64,000 nt of DNA from the NCBI RefSeq assembly GCF_965277665.1, contig NZ_OZ255835.1, positions 1,364,001-1,428,000 of the forward strand, given 5' to 3'. Source of the stretch: Lichenicoccus sp965277665. Lineage in GTDB: Bacteria; Pseudomonadota; Alphaproteobacteria; Acetobacterales; Acetobacteraceae. The translations under genes were made by a program, and so were the position numbers. Under the pieces are notes generated by a model. The model was not told where the DNA came from. It did no database searches and saw nothing but the letters and a program-made list of their open reading frames with translations. Of this stretch, positions 21,913 to 30,723 are shown in pieces (positions within the stretch are counted from its first letter, which is position 1; each line of letters starts with the position of its first letter).

Positions 21913-22821
21913 ATGAATGAGCGGCCCGCGCTTGACGAGCTCGTCGCGTTCACGGCGATCGCCACCCAGTGCAGTTTCCGCGGGGCTGCGGACGAACTCG
22001 GCCTCTCCGCCTCCACGCTGAGCCACGCCATGCGCAGCCTCGAACAGCGCCTCGGCGTCCGACTGCTGCACCGGACGACGCGCAGCGTGTCGCCGACCGA
22101 GGCCGGCCGGCGACTGCTGGCACATCTGCGGCCGGTGCTGCGCGACCTGGACCTGGCCCTGGCGGCGGTGGACGACTTCCGCGCCGGCCCGATCGGCACG
22201 CTGCGCATCAATGCCAGCGAGACCGCCGCCCGGCTGCTGCTGCGCGCGGTGGTGCCGGATTTCCTGGCCCGGCATCCCGGCATGTCGCTCGACCTGGTCA
22301 CCGACGGACGGCTGGTCGATATCGTGGCGGAAGGTTTCGACGCCGGGATAAGGCTCGGCGAGGCGTTGCCGCAGGACATGATTGCGGTCCGGCTCGGCGG
22401 CGAGACCCGCTTTTGCGCCGTGGCGTCGCCCGCCTATCTCGCCGGCCGCGCGCCGCCGCTGACGCCGGACGACCTCATGCAGCATCGCTGCATCCGCCTG
22501 CGCCTGCCGAGCGGCCGGCTGTATCGCTGGGAGTTCGAGCGGCATGGCCAGGAAATCGCCATCGACGTGCCGGGACCGCTCACCCTCGACCACCCGGAAC
22601 TGATGGCGGACTGTGCCGCGCGCGGCCTCGGGATCGCCTACCTGTCCGAAGCCACGGCACGCCCCCACCTCGACCGCGGCACGCTGGTCGGCGTGCTCGA
22701 CGACTGGTGCCCGCCGATCCCGGGCCTGTTCCTGTACTATCCCGGCCACCGGCACGTGCCGGCCGGCCTGCGCGCCTTCATCGACGTGCTGAAGCGGGCG
22801 GACCTCACGAGCACGGGGTGA
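21913..22821 (+). CDS. LysR-family transcriptional regulator
   Basis: The 302-residue protein has an N-terminal winged helix-turn-helix (FRGAADELGLSASTLSHAMRS, residues about 20-40) and a C-terminal effector-binding domain. The subfamily marker ALDELVAFTAIA and the C-terminal FIDVLK match the PgrR/AaeR-like group that often controls adjacent SDR genes. It probably regulates the divergent SDR gene and itself. The ATG at 21913 was preferred over the in-frame upstream codons because the conserved N-terminus begins there. Confidence 0.9.
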   Translation: MNERPALDELVAFTAIATQCSFRGAADELGLSASTLSHAMRSLEQRLGVRLLHRTTRSVSPTEAGRRLLAHLRPVLRDLDLALAAVDDFRAGPIGTLRINASETAARLLLRAVVPDFLARHPGMSLDLVTDGRLVDIVAEGFDAGIRLGEALPQDMIAVRLGGETRFCAVASPAYLAGRAPPLTPDDLMQHRCIRLRLPSGRLYRWEFERHGQEIAIDVPGPLTLDHPELMADCAARGLGIAYLSEATARPHLDRGTLVGVLDDWCPPIPGLFLYYPGHRHVPAGLRAFIDVLKRADLTSTG

Positions 22822-22841
22822 AGCTCGGCCGGGATCGCAGC

Positions 22842-22870
22842 TTGCGTGCGCATAATAGATGCGCATACGA
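22842..22870 (+). promoter_or_regulatory. Promoter with overlapping direct-repeat operator for ccdAB
   Basis: TTGCGT (22842-22847) and TACGAT (22865-22870) are spaced by 17 bases and could be -35 and -10 boxes. TGCGCATA occurs twice, at 22847-22854 and 22860-22867, exactly inside this promoter. Such repeats suit autorepression by the CcdA-CcdB complex, as known for ccd operons; this is an inference. Confidence 0.5.
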
Positions 22871-22893
22871 TATCCGCTTTCCGGGAGGATCCT

Positions 22894-23139
22894 ATGCCCC
22901 GCTCCGCCAGCCTCACCGCCACCAGGCGGGCTACGAACGTCACCCTGCCGGACGCCTTGCTGCACGATGCCCGGCAACTCGGGATCAATCTGTCGCAGGC
23001 CTGCGAGCGCGGCCTCGCCGAGGCCGTGACCGAAATGCGCCGGCAACGCTGGCTGGAACACAACCGCGATGCGATCCGGGCCTGGAACGAGCACGTCGCC
23101 GTCCGGGGCCTGCCACTGGCCGCCTACCGCCAATTCTGA
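22894..23139 (+). CDS. ccdA: CcdA-type antitoxin
   Basis: The 81-residue protein has an N-terminal ribbon-helix-helix-like segment (TNVTLPDALLHDARQLGINLSQ) and a C-terminal tail ending in ENHV-type residues (WNEHVAVRGLPLAAYRQF), matching the toxin-binding tail of CcdA. It neutralises CcdB and represses the operon. A good ribosome-binding site (GGGAGGA) precedes the ATG. Its stop codon overlaps the toxin start by one base (TGATG). Confidence 0.88.
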   Translation: MPRSASLTATRRATNVTLPDALLHDARQLGINLSQACERGLAEAVTEMRRQRWLEHNRDAIRAWNEHVAVRGLPLAAYRQF

Positions 23140-23441
23140 TGGCGCGTCTCGACATCCACCCGATGCCGGGCGGCGGCGCAGGCTACGTGGTGAACGTCCA
23201 GGCCGACCTGCTCACGCATCTCAGCACGCGGGTCGTCGTGCCGCTGCTGCCGGAGGCCACTTCATCGTCACCGATCAGCGAACTGAACCCGGTGTTCGAG
23301 ATCGAGGGCGGCCGCTACGTGCTGGTGACGCAGGCGCTGGCCGCCATTCCGGGCAGCGAGCTGAAGCGGTCGATCGGCTCGCTCGACGCGGAGCATGACA
23401 GCGTCACGCGGTCACTGGACCTCCTGCTCGTCGGGTTCTGA
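23139..23441 (+). CDS. ccdB: CcdB-type gyrase-inhibiting toxin
   Basis: The 100-residue product matches CcdB in length and pattern: YVVNVQADLLTHLSTRVVVPL corresponds to the first beta strands, and LNPVFEIEGGRYVLVTQALAAIP to the core. CcdB poisons DNA gyrase. The last residues are LVGF where F-plasmid CcdB has FWGI; those three C-terminal residues are known to be needed for toxicity. Gly is kept and Trp is not, so activity is open. It is translationally coupled to ccdA. Confidence 0.86.
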   Translation: MARLDIHPMPGGGAGYVVNVQADLLTHLSTRVVVPLLPEATSSSPISELNPVFEIEGGRYVLVTQALAAIPGSELKRSIGSLDAEHDSVTRSLDLLLVGF

Positions 23442-23453
23442 ACGCCTCAGAAC
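23435..23453. terminator. Bidirectional hairpin between ccdB and the Gfo/Idh gene
   Basis: GTTCTGA and TCAGAAC form a perfect 7-bp stem with a 5-base loop, lying across the 5-base gap between two convergent stop codons. There is no T-tract, so it is a weak terminator candidate for both genes. Confidence 0.4.
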
Positions 23454-24475
23454 GCTGTCGCCGTCAGCAAGCCGGACAACTCCATGCGTCGCCGTGAGGC
23501 GGCGATGCCGTCGGTCACCGCGATCGCCGCCGCGAGCGCCCGGATGCCGGCCTGCGCGTCGACCAGCACCGGTGCGCCATCGAGGCAGGCGGCGACAAAG
23601 GCCGCGTGCTCGGCCGCCAGCGTGTCGTGCTCGCGCCAGCTCACCGCCTCGCGCCGGAAGCCGCCGGTGCCGGGGAGTGGCATGCCGCGTTCGCGTCCGA
23701 TCATGGTGAGCTCGCGGGCGGCGAAGTCCGCCGACAGGTAGCCTTCCTCGGAGAACAGCCGCATCCGGCGCTCGGTCTTGAGCGAGATCCGGCTCGCGGT
23801 GATGGTGGCGACACAGCCATTGGCAAAGCGCACGCGCGCATTGGCGATGTCCTCGTGCGCGCTGCTGACCGCGCAGCCGAGCGCGTCCACGCTTTCGATC
23901 GGGCTGTCCACGATCGCCAGCACCAGGTCGAGATCGTGGATCATCAGGTCCAGGATCACCGAGACGTCGGTGCCGCGCGGCTTGTACGGCGCGATCCGCG
24001 TCGCCTCGATATAGAGCGGCCGGGTGATCCGCTCGGTGATCGCCGCATGCTCGGCGGAATAGCGCAGCAGGTGGCCGACCTGCAGCACCAGCCTGGTCGC
24101 TGCCGCCGTCTCGGCGAGCACCTGCGCCTGCTCCAGGGTGGAGGCGATCGGCTTCTCGATCAGCACGTGCCGACCGGCCCGCAGCACCGCCATCGCCAGG
24201 TCGAAATGCGCCTCGGCGGGAGCCGCGACCACCAACGCGTCGCAGGCTCCGAGCAGTTCTGTGAACCCGAGCACCGGCACCCCGCCCGCGTCGCGGGCGA
24301 CCAGCGCGGCGCGCTCCGGATCGGGATCATGCACGCCCGCGAGCAGCGCGCGGCCGGAGGCGGCGACCTTCAGGGCGTGGAACCGGCCGAAATGCCCGGC
24401 CCCGACCACGCCGATCCGCAGGCGGCGCTCGCCGGCATCGTCCCGCGGCCGCGACCCGAACCCCAGCAACGCCAT
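23447..24475 (-). CDS. Gfo/Idh/MocA-family oxidoreductase
   Basis: The 342-residue protein has the N-terminal Rossmann motif IGVVGAGHFGRFHALK and the dinucleotide-binding EKPIAST motif, followed by the C-terminal substrate domain. Family members act on sugars, inositols, UDP-N-acetylglucosamine derivatives or trans-dihydrodiols with NAD(P). The substrate is unknown. The ATG at 24475 has a GGAGAGG upstream; the frame extends to 24535, but that part is not conserved. It is divergent from secD. Confidence 0.85.
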   Translation of the reverse strand: MALLGFGSRPRDDAGERRLRIGVVGAGHFGRFHALKVAASGRALLAGVHDPDPERAALVARDAGGVPVLGFTELLGACDALVVAAPAEAHFDLAMAVLRAGRHVLIEKPIASTLEQAQVLAETAAATRLVLQVGHLLRYSAEHAAITERITRPLYIEATRIAPYKPRGTDVSVILDLMIHDLDLVLAIVDSPIESVDALGCAVSSAHEDIANARVRFANGCVATITASRISLKTERRMRLFSEEGYLSADFAARELTMIGRERGMPLPGTGGFRREAVSWREHDTLAAEHAAFVAACLDGAPVLVDAQAGIRALAAAIAVTDGIAASRRRMELSGLLTATAF

Positions 24476-24636
24476 CGACGGCCCCTCTCCTGCGCCCCGC
24501 CTGGGTAGCAGGAGAAGTTGCATCGCGAGAAGCACGTCGGCATGTTCCCGGCCGGCTGCAGAGCACCTTCCTCGGCAGCCGGTCCCGGTTGCGCGGCAAC
24601 CCTCTTCAGCAGCTCGTACGGAGCACCTCCTTCAGC

Positions 24637-26196
24637 ATGATGTACTACAGCCGCATGAAGACGGCCTCGGTCCTGGGCGTCTGCCTGCTCGGCCTGCTGC
24701 TCTGCCTGCCCAACCTGCTCGCCGCCCCGTCGAAGAACCTGCCCTGGCGGCAGATCCATCTCGGCCTCGATCTGCGCGGCGGCTCCTACCTGCTGATGCA
24801 GGTGGACATGCCGACGATCACCCGCGAACGGCTGGAGGCGCTGACCGACGGGGTGCGCCAGCAGCTGCTCGGCGCCGGGCTCGGCTACCGCAACCTCGCC
24901 ACCGACGCGGGCAGCCGCAGCGTCACCTTCACGCCGCGCGTGCCGTCCGAGCGTGACCGCGACCTGGCCAGCCTGGGCAAGCTGCCGCAGGCCTCGCCGG
25001 GCGAATTCACCGTCGCCGCCCGGCCCGACGGCAGCATCGCCGTCGCCTTGTCGGAGGCGGCGATGCGAGAGCGCGCCCAGGATGCGGTGACCCAGTCGAT
25101 CGAGATCGTGCGCCGCCGCATCGATGCCACCGGGGCGGTCGACCCGGAGATCACCCGCCAGGGCAGCGATCGCATCGTCATCCAGCTTCCCGGCGTCACC
25201 GATCCGCAGCGGGTAAAGCAGCTGCTCGGCACCACCGCCAAGATGACCTTCCACCTGGTCGATCCGACCGCCAACCCGAACGGCCTGCCGCCGCCCGGCG
25301 TCGAGATGCTGCCGATGGCGGACAATGCGGCGCAGCGCGTCGCGGTCATCCGGCATGCCGAGGTCGATGGCGCCGACCTCACCAACGCCTCCCCCGGCCA
25401 GGACACCCAGACCGGCGGCTGGTCGATCAACTTCACCTTCAACTCGGTGGGTGCGCGGCGCTTCGGCGACGCGACGCGCGCCAATGTCGGCCACCAGCTC
25501 GCCATCGTGCTCGACAACAAGGTGATCAGCGCCCCGGTGATCCAGAGCGTGATCGCCGGCGGCCAGGGTCAGATCACCGGCAGCTTCACCGCCCAGCAGG
25601 CCACCGACCTTGCCCTGCTGCTGCGCGCGGGCGCGCTGCCGGCGCCACTCGCGGTGATCGAGGAGCGCTCGGTGGGGCCGTCGCTGGGGGCGGATTCGAT
25701 CCGCGCCGGCGCGATCAGCCTCGCGGTCGGCTTCGTGCTGGTGATCGCCTTCATGGGGCTGTTCTATGGCCTGTTCGGCTGGTACGCGAACATGTGCCTG
25801 ATCGCCAACCTGGTCCTGATGCTGGCGATCCTGTCGCTGTTCCAGGCGACGCTGACGCTGCCCGGCATGGCCGGCATGCTGCTCACCCTGGGCATGGCGG
25901 TCGATGCCAACATCCTGATCAACGAGCGCATCCGCGAGGAGGTGAAGCGCGGCCGCACCCCGCTGAACGCCCTGCAGACCGGCTTTCAGCGCGCCACCTC
26001 GACCATCGTCGACAGCAACGCGACCGCCCTCCTCGCGCATGTCATGCTGTTCGTGTTCGGCACCGGGCCGGTGCGCGGCTTCGCGCTCACCATCACCATC
26101 GGCATCGTCACCACCCTGTTCACCACGCTGCTGCTCTCGCGCATGCTGATGGTGCGTTGGTATGCCGTCACCCGCCCTGCCCTTCTACCGGTCTGA
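24637..26196 (+). CDS. secD: Protein translocase subunit SecD
   Basis: SecD with SecF uses the proton motive force to pull secreted proteins across the inner membrane. The 519-residue protein has an N-terminal membrane segment (VLGVCLLGLLLCLPNLLAA), the family motif LGLDLRGGSYLLMQVD, the large periplasmic P1 region and a C-terminal five-helix RND-type bundle containing GMAVDANILINERIREE. The ATG at 24637 was chosen. It precedes secF by 7 bases. yajC, often upstream, is not in this neighbourhood. Confidence 0.97.
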   Translation: MMYYSRMKTASVLGVCLLGLLLCLPNLLAAPSKNLPWRQIHLGLDLRGGSYLLMQVDMPTITRERLEALTDGVRQQLLGAGLGYRNLATDAGSRSVTFTPRVPSERDRDLASLGKLPQASPGEFTVAARPDGSIAVALSEAAMRERAQDAVTQSIEIVRRRIDATGAVDPEITRQGSDRIVIQLPGVTDPQRVKQLLGTTAKMTFHLVDPTANPNGLPPPGVEMLPMADNAAQRVAVIRHAEVDGADLTNASPGQDTQTGGWSINFTFNSVGARRFGDATRANVGHQLAIVLDNKVISAPVIQSVIAGGQGQITGSFTAQQATDLALLLRAGALPAPLAVIEERSVGPSLGADSIRAGAISLAVGFVLVIAFMGLFYGLFGWYANMCLIANLVLMLAILSLFQATLTLPGMAGMLLTLGMAVDANILINERIREEVKRGRTPLNALQTGFQRATSTIVDSNATALLAHVMLFVFGTGPVRGFALTITIGIVTTLFTTLLLSRMLMVRWYAVTRPALLPV

Positions 26197-26203
26197 CCCT
26201 GCC

Positions 26204-27169
26204 ATGAACGCGCACTTCCTCGGACGTCCGCTGCTCCGTTTCGTGCCCGACGGCACGCGCATCAACTTCATGCGCGGGCGCTTCATCGGGCTGGCAACCT
26301 CGGCCTTCCTGTCGCTGGCCTCGATCGGGCTGTTCTTCTATCCGGGCCTCTCGCTGGGCATCGACTTCAAGGGCGGCATCGTGGTCGAGGCGCGCACGCC
26401 GGGATCCGCCAACTTCGATGCGATTCGCGCCGCCCTGCAGGCACGCCACGTGCCGGCGGCCGGGCTGCAGCGCTTCGGCGCCGACAACGACGTACTGATC
26501 CGGCTCGACGCGCCGTCGGGCAAGGATGCGGCGGGCGAGGCCGCCACCCAGTCGCTGGTCGATCGTACCCGGGCCGGGATCATCGCGGCACAACCCGGTG
26601 CGCAGGTGCTGCGCGCGGATGCGGTCGGCGCCTCGGTGTCGTCCGAGCTGTTCCGCAACGGCCTGCTGGCGCTGGGTCTCAGCCTGCTGATGATCCTGGT
26701 CTATATCTGGGTGCGCTTCGAATGGGAGTTCGCCGTCAGCGCGGTGATCACCCTGGTGCTCGACCTCACCAAGACCATCGGCTTCCTGGCGATTAGCCGG
26801 TTCCAGTTCGACCTGGTGATGGTGGCCGCCATCCTCACCATCCTGGGCTACTCCACCAACGACAAGGTGGTGGTCTATGACCGGGTGCGCGAAAACCTGC
26901 GCAAGTATCGCACGATGCCGCTGCGCGAACTGGTGGACCTGTCCATCAACGAGACCCTGAACCGCACCCTTGGCACCTCGTCCACGGTGTTCCTGGCCGC
27001 CCTGCCGCTGGCCCTGTTCGGCGGCGCCACGCTGTCCGGGTTTGCCTGGGTGATGCTGTTCGGCATCGTGGTCGGCACGTCGTCCTCGATCTTCATCGCC
27101 GCCCCGATCCTGCTGCTGCTCGGCGAGAAACGGCTGCGGCGCGATCTGCATGCGGTGCAGAAGCGGTAG
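26204..27169 (+). CDS. secF: Protein translocase subunit SecF
   Basis: The 321-residue partner of SecD. It has an N-terminal membrane helix, then GIDFKGGIVVEA, and five C-terminal helices with GYSTNDKVVVYDRVREN, the SecF counterpart of the proton-channel motif. The start at 26204 lies 7 bases after the secD stop, so the two are a translationally coupled pair. Length and motifs are normal. Confidence 0.97.
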   Translation: MNAHFLGRPLLRFVPDGTRINFMRGRFIGLATSAFLSLASIGLFFYPGLSLGIDFKGGIVVEARTPGSANFDAIRAALQARHVPAAGLQRFGADNDVLIRLDAPSGKDAAGEAATQSLVDRTRAGIIAAQPGAQVLRADAVGASVSSELFRNGLLALGLSLLMILVYIWVRFEWEFAVSAVITLVLDLTKTIGFLAISRFQFDLVMVAAILTILGYSTNDKVVVYDRVRENLRKYRTMPLRELVDLSINETLNRTLGTSSTVFLAALPLALFGGATLSGFAWVMLFGIVVGTSSSIFIAAPILLLLGEKRLRRDLHAVQKR

Positions 27170-27185
27170 GGTCCGGGGCGCCGGA

Positions 27186-27560
27186 TCAGCTATGGTGCTG
27201 ACGCGCCGGATCGCCGTCCGCATCCATCCGCGTGGTGTAGTCCATCAGCGAGCGCACGGCGCTGCGTGCCTGTGACAGCGTTGTCCAGTTCGGGCCAAGC
27301 TCGTGGCCGCGCAGCGCCACCAGGGCGGCATGATCGTAGCGCACCAGGTCCAGCAGGGACGCCGGATCGGCGCGTCCCGACATCACGTAGCTTTCCGCCA
27401 TGCCGTGCGCGATCAGGTAGGTCATCACCACCTCGCGGGTCGCGTCACCCAGAGTGTCCGGTCCGGCAATGACTCCCGAGGACCGGCAGCCGGCCAGCGC
27501 GATGGTCCCGCACAGGCTCGCCAGCGCCAGCGCATGCCGCATGGCTGCGCGACGCGTCAT
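27186..27560 (-). CDS. Small putative lipoprotein of unknown function
   Basis: The 124-residue product begins with a charged, then hydrophobic leader ending in IALAGC, a lipobox with Cys25 as lipidation site, so an inner- or outer-membrane lipoprotein is likely. The rest is helical (DATREVVMTYLIAHGMAESYVMSG) with no known domain. It lies 26 bases downstream of mscL in the same direction and may be co-transcribed with it. Met7 is an alternative start. Confidence 0.7.
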   Translation of the reverse strand: MTRRAAMRHALALASLCGTIALAGCRSSGVIAGPDTLGDATREVVMTYLIAHGMAESYVMSGRADPASLLDLVRYDHAALVALRGHELGPNWTTLSQARSAVRSLMDYTTRMDADGDPARQHHS

Positions 27561-27586
27561 GTCCCCTCGCCGATCGGAGCCGGGTC

Positions 27587-28066
27587 TCAGGGCAGCGGCG
27601 ATGGAACTCGCACCGGTTCTGCGGCACCCTTCGCCAGGAGGTCGCGGATCTCAGCCAGCAGCGCCTCGGAGGCGGTCGGGCCGGCCGGCTTGGCATCCTC
27701 GCGGACATGCAGCCGGGTCAGCAGCTTCACCACCCAGAAGATCACCAGGCCGACGAGCAGGAACTGGAACACCGCATTGAGGAACAGGCCGACATTGAGG
27801 GTAACGGCGCCAGCCTTGTGCGCCTCATCCAGGGTCCGCAGATGCTGCCCCTTGAGGGTGAAGAAGATGTTAGTGAAATCGATGCCGCCAACGAGCAGGC
27901 CGATGATCGGCGTGAAGATGTCCTTCACCAGGCTCTGCACGATGCCGGTGAAGGCAGCGCCGATGATGATGCCGACGGCGAGGTCGACGACGTTGCCCTT
28001 CATGATGAAGCCGCGGAACTCGCTCACCCAGCCGGGTGCCCGCAGATGACGGTCGCTCAAGGCCAT
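27587..28066 (-). CDS. mscL: Large-conductance mechanosensitive channel
   Basis: MscL opens on membrane tension to release solutes during osmotic downshock. The 159-residue protein has the family N-terminus FRGFIMKGNVVDLAVGIIIGAAF (first pore helix), then VKDIFTPIIGLLVGG, a second helix near FLNAVFQFLLVGLVIFWVVKLL and a charged C-terminal tail. Length is slightly above the usual 136-150 because of the first 15 residues. Confidence 0.95.
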   Translation of the reverse strand: MALSDRHLRAPGWVSEFRGFIMKGNVVDLAVGIIIGAAFTGIVQSLVKDIFTPIIGLLVGGIDFTNIFFTLKGQHLRTLDEAHKAGAVTLNVGLFLNAVFQFLLVGLVIFWVVKLLTRLHVREDAKPAGPTASEALLAEIRDLLAKGAAEPVRVPSPLP

Positions 28067-28161
28067 GCTTCTTTCTCCAGCAGCGCCCGGACCCCGGCGG
28101 CGACGTCGCCAGCCCCCTTGTCCGGAACGATATCAGGAGGCCAAAGCCGCCGGCGACACAA

Positions 28162-28225
28162 GCCTGCGCAAGACCAGGCCTGCGGAAGGCCAGGCCTGCG
28201 CAAGACCCGGCCTGCGCAAGACCAG
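28162..28225 (+). repeat. Four tandem copies of a 16-bp unit
   Basis: Units start at 28162, 28178, 28194 and 28210 with consensus GCCTGCGCAAGACCAG. The second copy differs at two positions and the third at one. It lies between the stop of the RTX-like gene and the start of mscL (both on the minus strand), so it is in the mscL 5' region. The 16-base period does not fit a coding repeat. Confidence 0.9.
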
Positions 28226-28236
28226 GGGGCATCGGG

Positions 28237-29634
28237 TCAGGTGAACAAGGTTGCCTCGGTGGCACCGGCGACACCCAGGAGGGTCACATGGGTGCCGTCA
28301 TTCAGCGCGATCGCGGTCGTCGAACCCGAGGAGGCGTAGCCCACGACCCCGAGCCCGGCCGAGAGCTGCAGATGGTCGGTGCCGACCTTGAAGCCGCTGA
28401 TCAGGTCATACGCCTGGGCGGAGACGCCGTTGGTGAAGGCAAAGGTCTCCTGGCCGCTGCCGACATAGATCGCCGCCGATCCGGCACCCATCGCGACCAT
28501 TGCCGTCCCGGACCCGCCCACGAGGGTATCGGCGCCCCTGCCGAGCATGATCTGGTCGCGGCCCGCGCCCGCGAACAGCAGGTTCTGGTACTGCGAGCCG
28601 CCGCCGTTCAGGGTCTCGTTGCCGGCCCCCGCGACCAGCCCGTCGCCGCCGAGTGCCGAGCTGGTCAGCACGTCGCCACCGACCGCGCCGATGAGGAAGG
28701 TGCCGGCGCCCGTGGCCGTCATCTGGCTGCCGCCGCTGCCGCCGAAATAGGCGCCCCCCGACGCCGCCGCCTGGATGGTCTCGGCGCCACTGCCGCCGAC
28801 GACGGTTTCCGCATCGTGGCCGCCGTTCAGGACCATTGTCCCGCTGCCGCCGAACACGGTGAGGGCCCCGGCCTGCCCGCCATCGACCGTGCTGGCGCCG
28901 GCGCCGCCGATCAGCATGTCCTGGCCGGCATCGCCCTTGTAGAGCACGGGTCCGCCATCGAGGAAGGCCACCAGGCTGCTGCCGGCGGCTCCGCCGCCGA
29001 TGGTGCCGCTGCCCGCGTTCTGGACCACCAGGGCATGGCCGCCATGGTTGGTGAAGCCGAAGCTCGTGCCATCGGCAAACAAGGTCAGGACGCTGCCAGC
29101 GCCGCCGCCATTGATGGTGCTGCCGGACTGCATGGCGGTGACGGTGTCGGTCCCGGCACTTGCCGTGTAGATCTGGTTGCTGCCGGTCAGGGTGGCGACC
29201 TGGCCGACCGCGGTGGCCCGCACGTAGGGTGCCACCGTCGCCGTGCCGGGGGCTGTGTTGGTGGCGGTCACGTCGACGGCGAAGCCGGCGGACGCGCTGT
29301 GGTCCGCGGCATCGGTGAAGGTGAGGGTCACGCTGTCGCTGACGGCAAAGTTGCTGCTGTAGGCGATCCTGTCGATATCGGCGGTGATCTCGGCCGCTGT
29401 GCCGTGGATCGTGGTCGTGTATCCCGCCTGGCTGATGCTGCCGACGGTGCCGGCCGGAATGATCAGGGCGTTCGCCGTCGTGGTCAGGGTCGCCGTCGCC
29501 GGGGACGATCCGGGCTCGGCCACGTCGATCACGAACACCGTGTCGAAGACCTGCGGCAATCCGACCGATATGTTGACCGGGCGGAGACCCGCCAGGATGA
29601 TGCCAGTGCTGCCGGATGACGGGTCGGTGGTCAT
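28237..29634 (-). CDS. RTX-like glycine-rich repeat protein, probably secreted
   Basis: The 465-residue protein has an N-terminal beta-sandwich-like half (VTLTFTDAADHSASAGFAVDV) and a C-terminal half with many GG-rich nonapeptide-like repeats (AGQDMLIGGAGASTVDGG, AGRDQIMLGRGADTLVGGSG), related to calcium-binding hemolysin-type repeats. No N-terminal signal peptide is seen. The C-terminal region LISGFKVGTDHLQLSAGL resembles the type I secretion end domain of such proteins. Many repeats lack the full GGxGxDxLx pattern. It is read in the same direction as pdxY upstream. The biological role (surface layer, adhesin or enzyme scaffold) is unknown. Confidence 0.75.
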   Translation of the reverse strand: MTTDPSSGSTGIILAGLRPVNISVGLPQVFDTVFVIDVAEPGSSPATATLTTTANALIIPAGTVGSISQAGYTTTIHGTAAEITADIDRIAYSSNFAVSDSVTLTFTDAADHSASAGFAVDVTATNTAPGTATVAPYVRATAVGQVATLTGSNQIYTASAGTDTVTAMQSGSTINGGGAGSVLTLFADGTSFGFTNHGGHALVVQNAGSGTIGGGAAGSSLVAFLDGGPVLYKGDAGQDMLIGGAGASTVDGGQAGALTVFGGSGTMVLNGGHDAETVVGGSGAETIQAAASGGAYFGGSGGSQMTATGAGTFLIGAVGGDVLTSSALGGDGLVAGAGNETLNGGGSQYQNLLFAGAGRDQIMLGRGADTLVGGSGTAMVAMGAGSAAIYVGSGQETFAFTNGVSAQAYDLISGFKVGTDHLQLSAGLGVVGYASSGSTTAIALNDGTHVTLLGVAGATEATLFT

Positions 29635-29724
29635 GATGTGTCCATGAGCAGGGTTGTGCGGAGCGCAGCCGCACTTGAAGCCGAAATCTTTAATAATTCC
29701 TTGCTCCCGCCACGCTGGTCCGGA

Positions 29725-30723
29725 TCACCCGACGATATGACCGTCCCGGTCGAGCCGCAGCGCCTGGAAGCGACGCGTCGGCCGGACGATTTGGTCCTGG
29801 GCTGCCACCAGGCTGAGTTCGCGGGCGTCGTCGGCAACCGTCCGCTCCAGGACTGCCCAGGTGGCGCTGCCGGCACTTTCCAGCGCATCGCGCAGGTCCG
29901 GGCCCGGTTCGGTTTGACCAGACTGGGGCTGACCAGACTGGGGTCGCCCTGGCCGGGATCCTGCGAGGACGTGAAACAGGAACAGGGCCGCGATGAGGTC
30001 GCCGGCCCCGTTGGCCGCGATCGGGTGCCGCGGCATCCGCAGCAGGAAGGCGGCCGCGGGCGAGGCCGCCAGCAGTTCGACGGCATCGCCGGGTGTCTGC
30101 TGGTGGCGGACGCTGGTGACGAGCACGATGCGCGGCCCGAGGGGACGCATGCGCTGCTGCAGATGGCGCACGGCCCGAAGGAGTGCCACGCGGCTCGCGC
30201 AGGCCATTCCGGTCAGCTGCGCGAGCTCGAACTGGTTCGGCGTCAGGATGTCGCAGGCGGGCACCACCTCCTGCGCGAGCAGCCGCGGAATGTCCGGCCG
30301 CACGAACAGGCCGCGTCCCGCATCCCCCATGACCGGGTCGCAGCAATAGAGCAGCGGCCGACCGGCGGCGCGCGCGCTGGTGACGATCTCCAGGATGGCT
30401 CGCCCGATCCCCGCGTCGCCGAGATAGCCCGACAGCACCGCATCGAGCGTGCCGAGCGCGCCGCGGGCGGCAAGCCCCTGCCCGAGGGCGCGCAGGTCGG
30501 CGCCGGTGAAGACCTGGCCGGTCCAGTCGCCGTAGCCGGTATGGTTGGAGAACTGCACCGTGTGCATCGCCATGACCTCCGCGCCGAGGCGCTGCAGCGG
30601 GAAGATCGCCGCCGCATTGCCGACATGGCCGAAGGCGACCCAGGACTGGATGGAGAGGATTCTCAGGGTGCCTCCTTCACGGACCGGCCGGTTCGCGCCA
30701 TGAAGTCGCGTCGTGTCCGACAC
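29725..30723 (-). CDS. pdxY: Pyridoxal kinase PdxY, start uncertain
   Basis: PdxY phosphorylates pyridoxal in the vitamin B6 salvage pathway. Motifs are LSIQSWVAFGHVGNAAAIFPLQRLG, TVQFSNHTGYGDWTG, DPVMGD and the catalytic NGAGDLIAALF. The frame opens at a GTG at 30723, but the family normally begins right at ILSIQS. There a CTG at 30666 has an ideal AAGGAGG four bases upstream, so the true product may be 313 residues. Residues around 255 carry an insertion with a duplicated SGQPQ-type sequence, caused by a 15-base tandem repeat at 29915-29944. Confidence 0.88.
   Translation of the reverse strand: MSDTTRLHGANRPVREGGTLRILSIQSWVAFGHVGNAAAIFPLQRLGAEVMAMHTVQFSNHTGYGDWTGQVFTGADLRALGQGLAARGALGTLDAVLSGYLGDAGIGRAILEIVTSARAAGRPLLYCCDPVMGDAGRGLFVRPDIPRLLAQEVVPACDILTPNQFELAQLTGMACASRVALLRAVRHLQQRMRPLGPRIVLVTSVRHQQTPGDAVELLAASPAAAFLLRMPRHPIAANGAGDLIAALFLFHVLAGSRPGRPQSGQPQSGQTEPGPDLRDALESAGSATWAVLERTVADDARELSLVAAQDQIVRPTRRFQALRLDRDGHIVG

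Noticed and set aside
28162..28225. 16-bp array considered as a CRISPR
   Set aside because: Units are directly adjacent with no spacers and too short for CRISPR repeats.
28036..29619. 527-codon plus-strand frame opposite the RTX-like gene
   Set aside because: It mirrors the glycine-rich repeats and crosses the 16-bp array. The minus-strand reading has the meaningful repeat motif.
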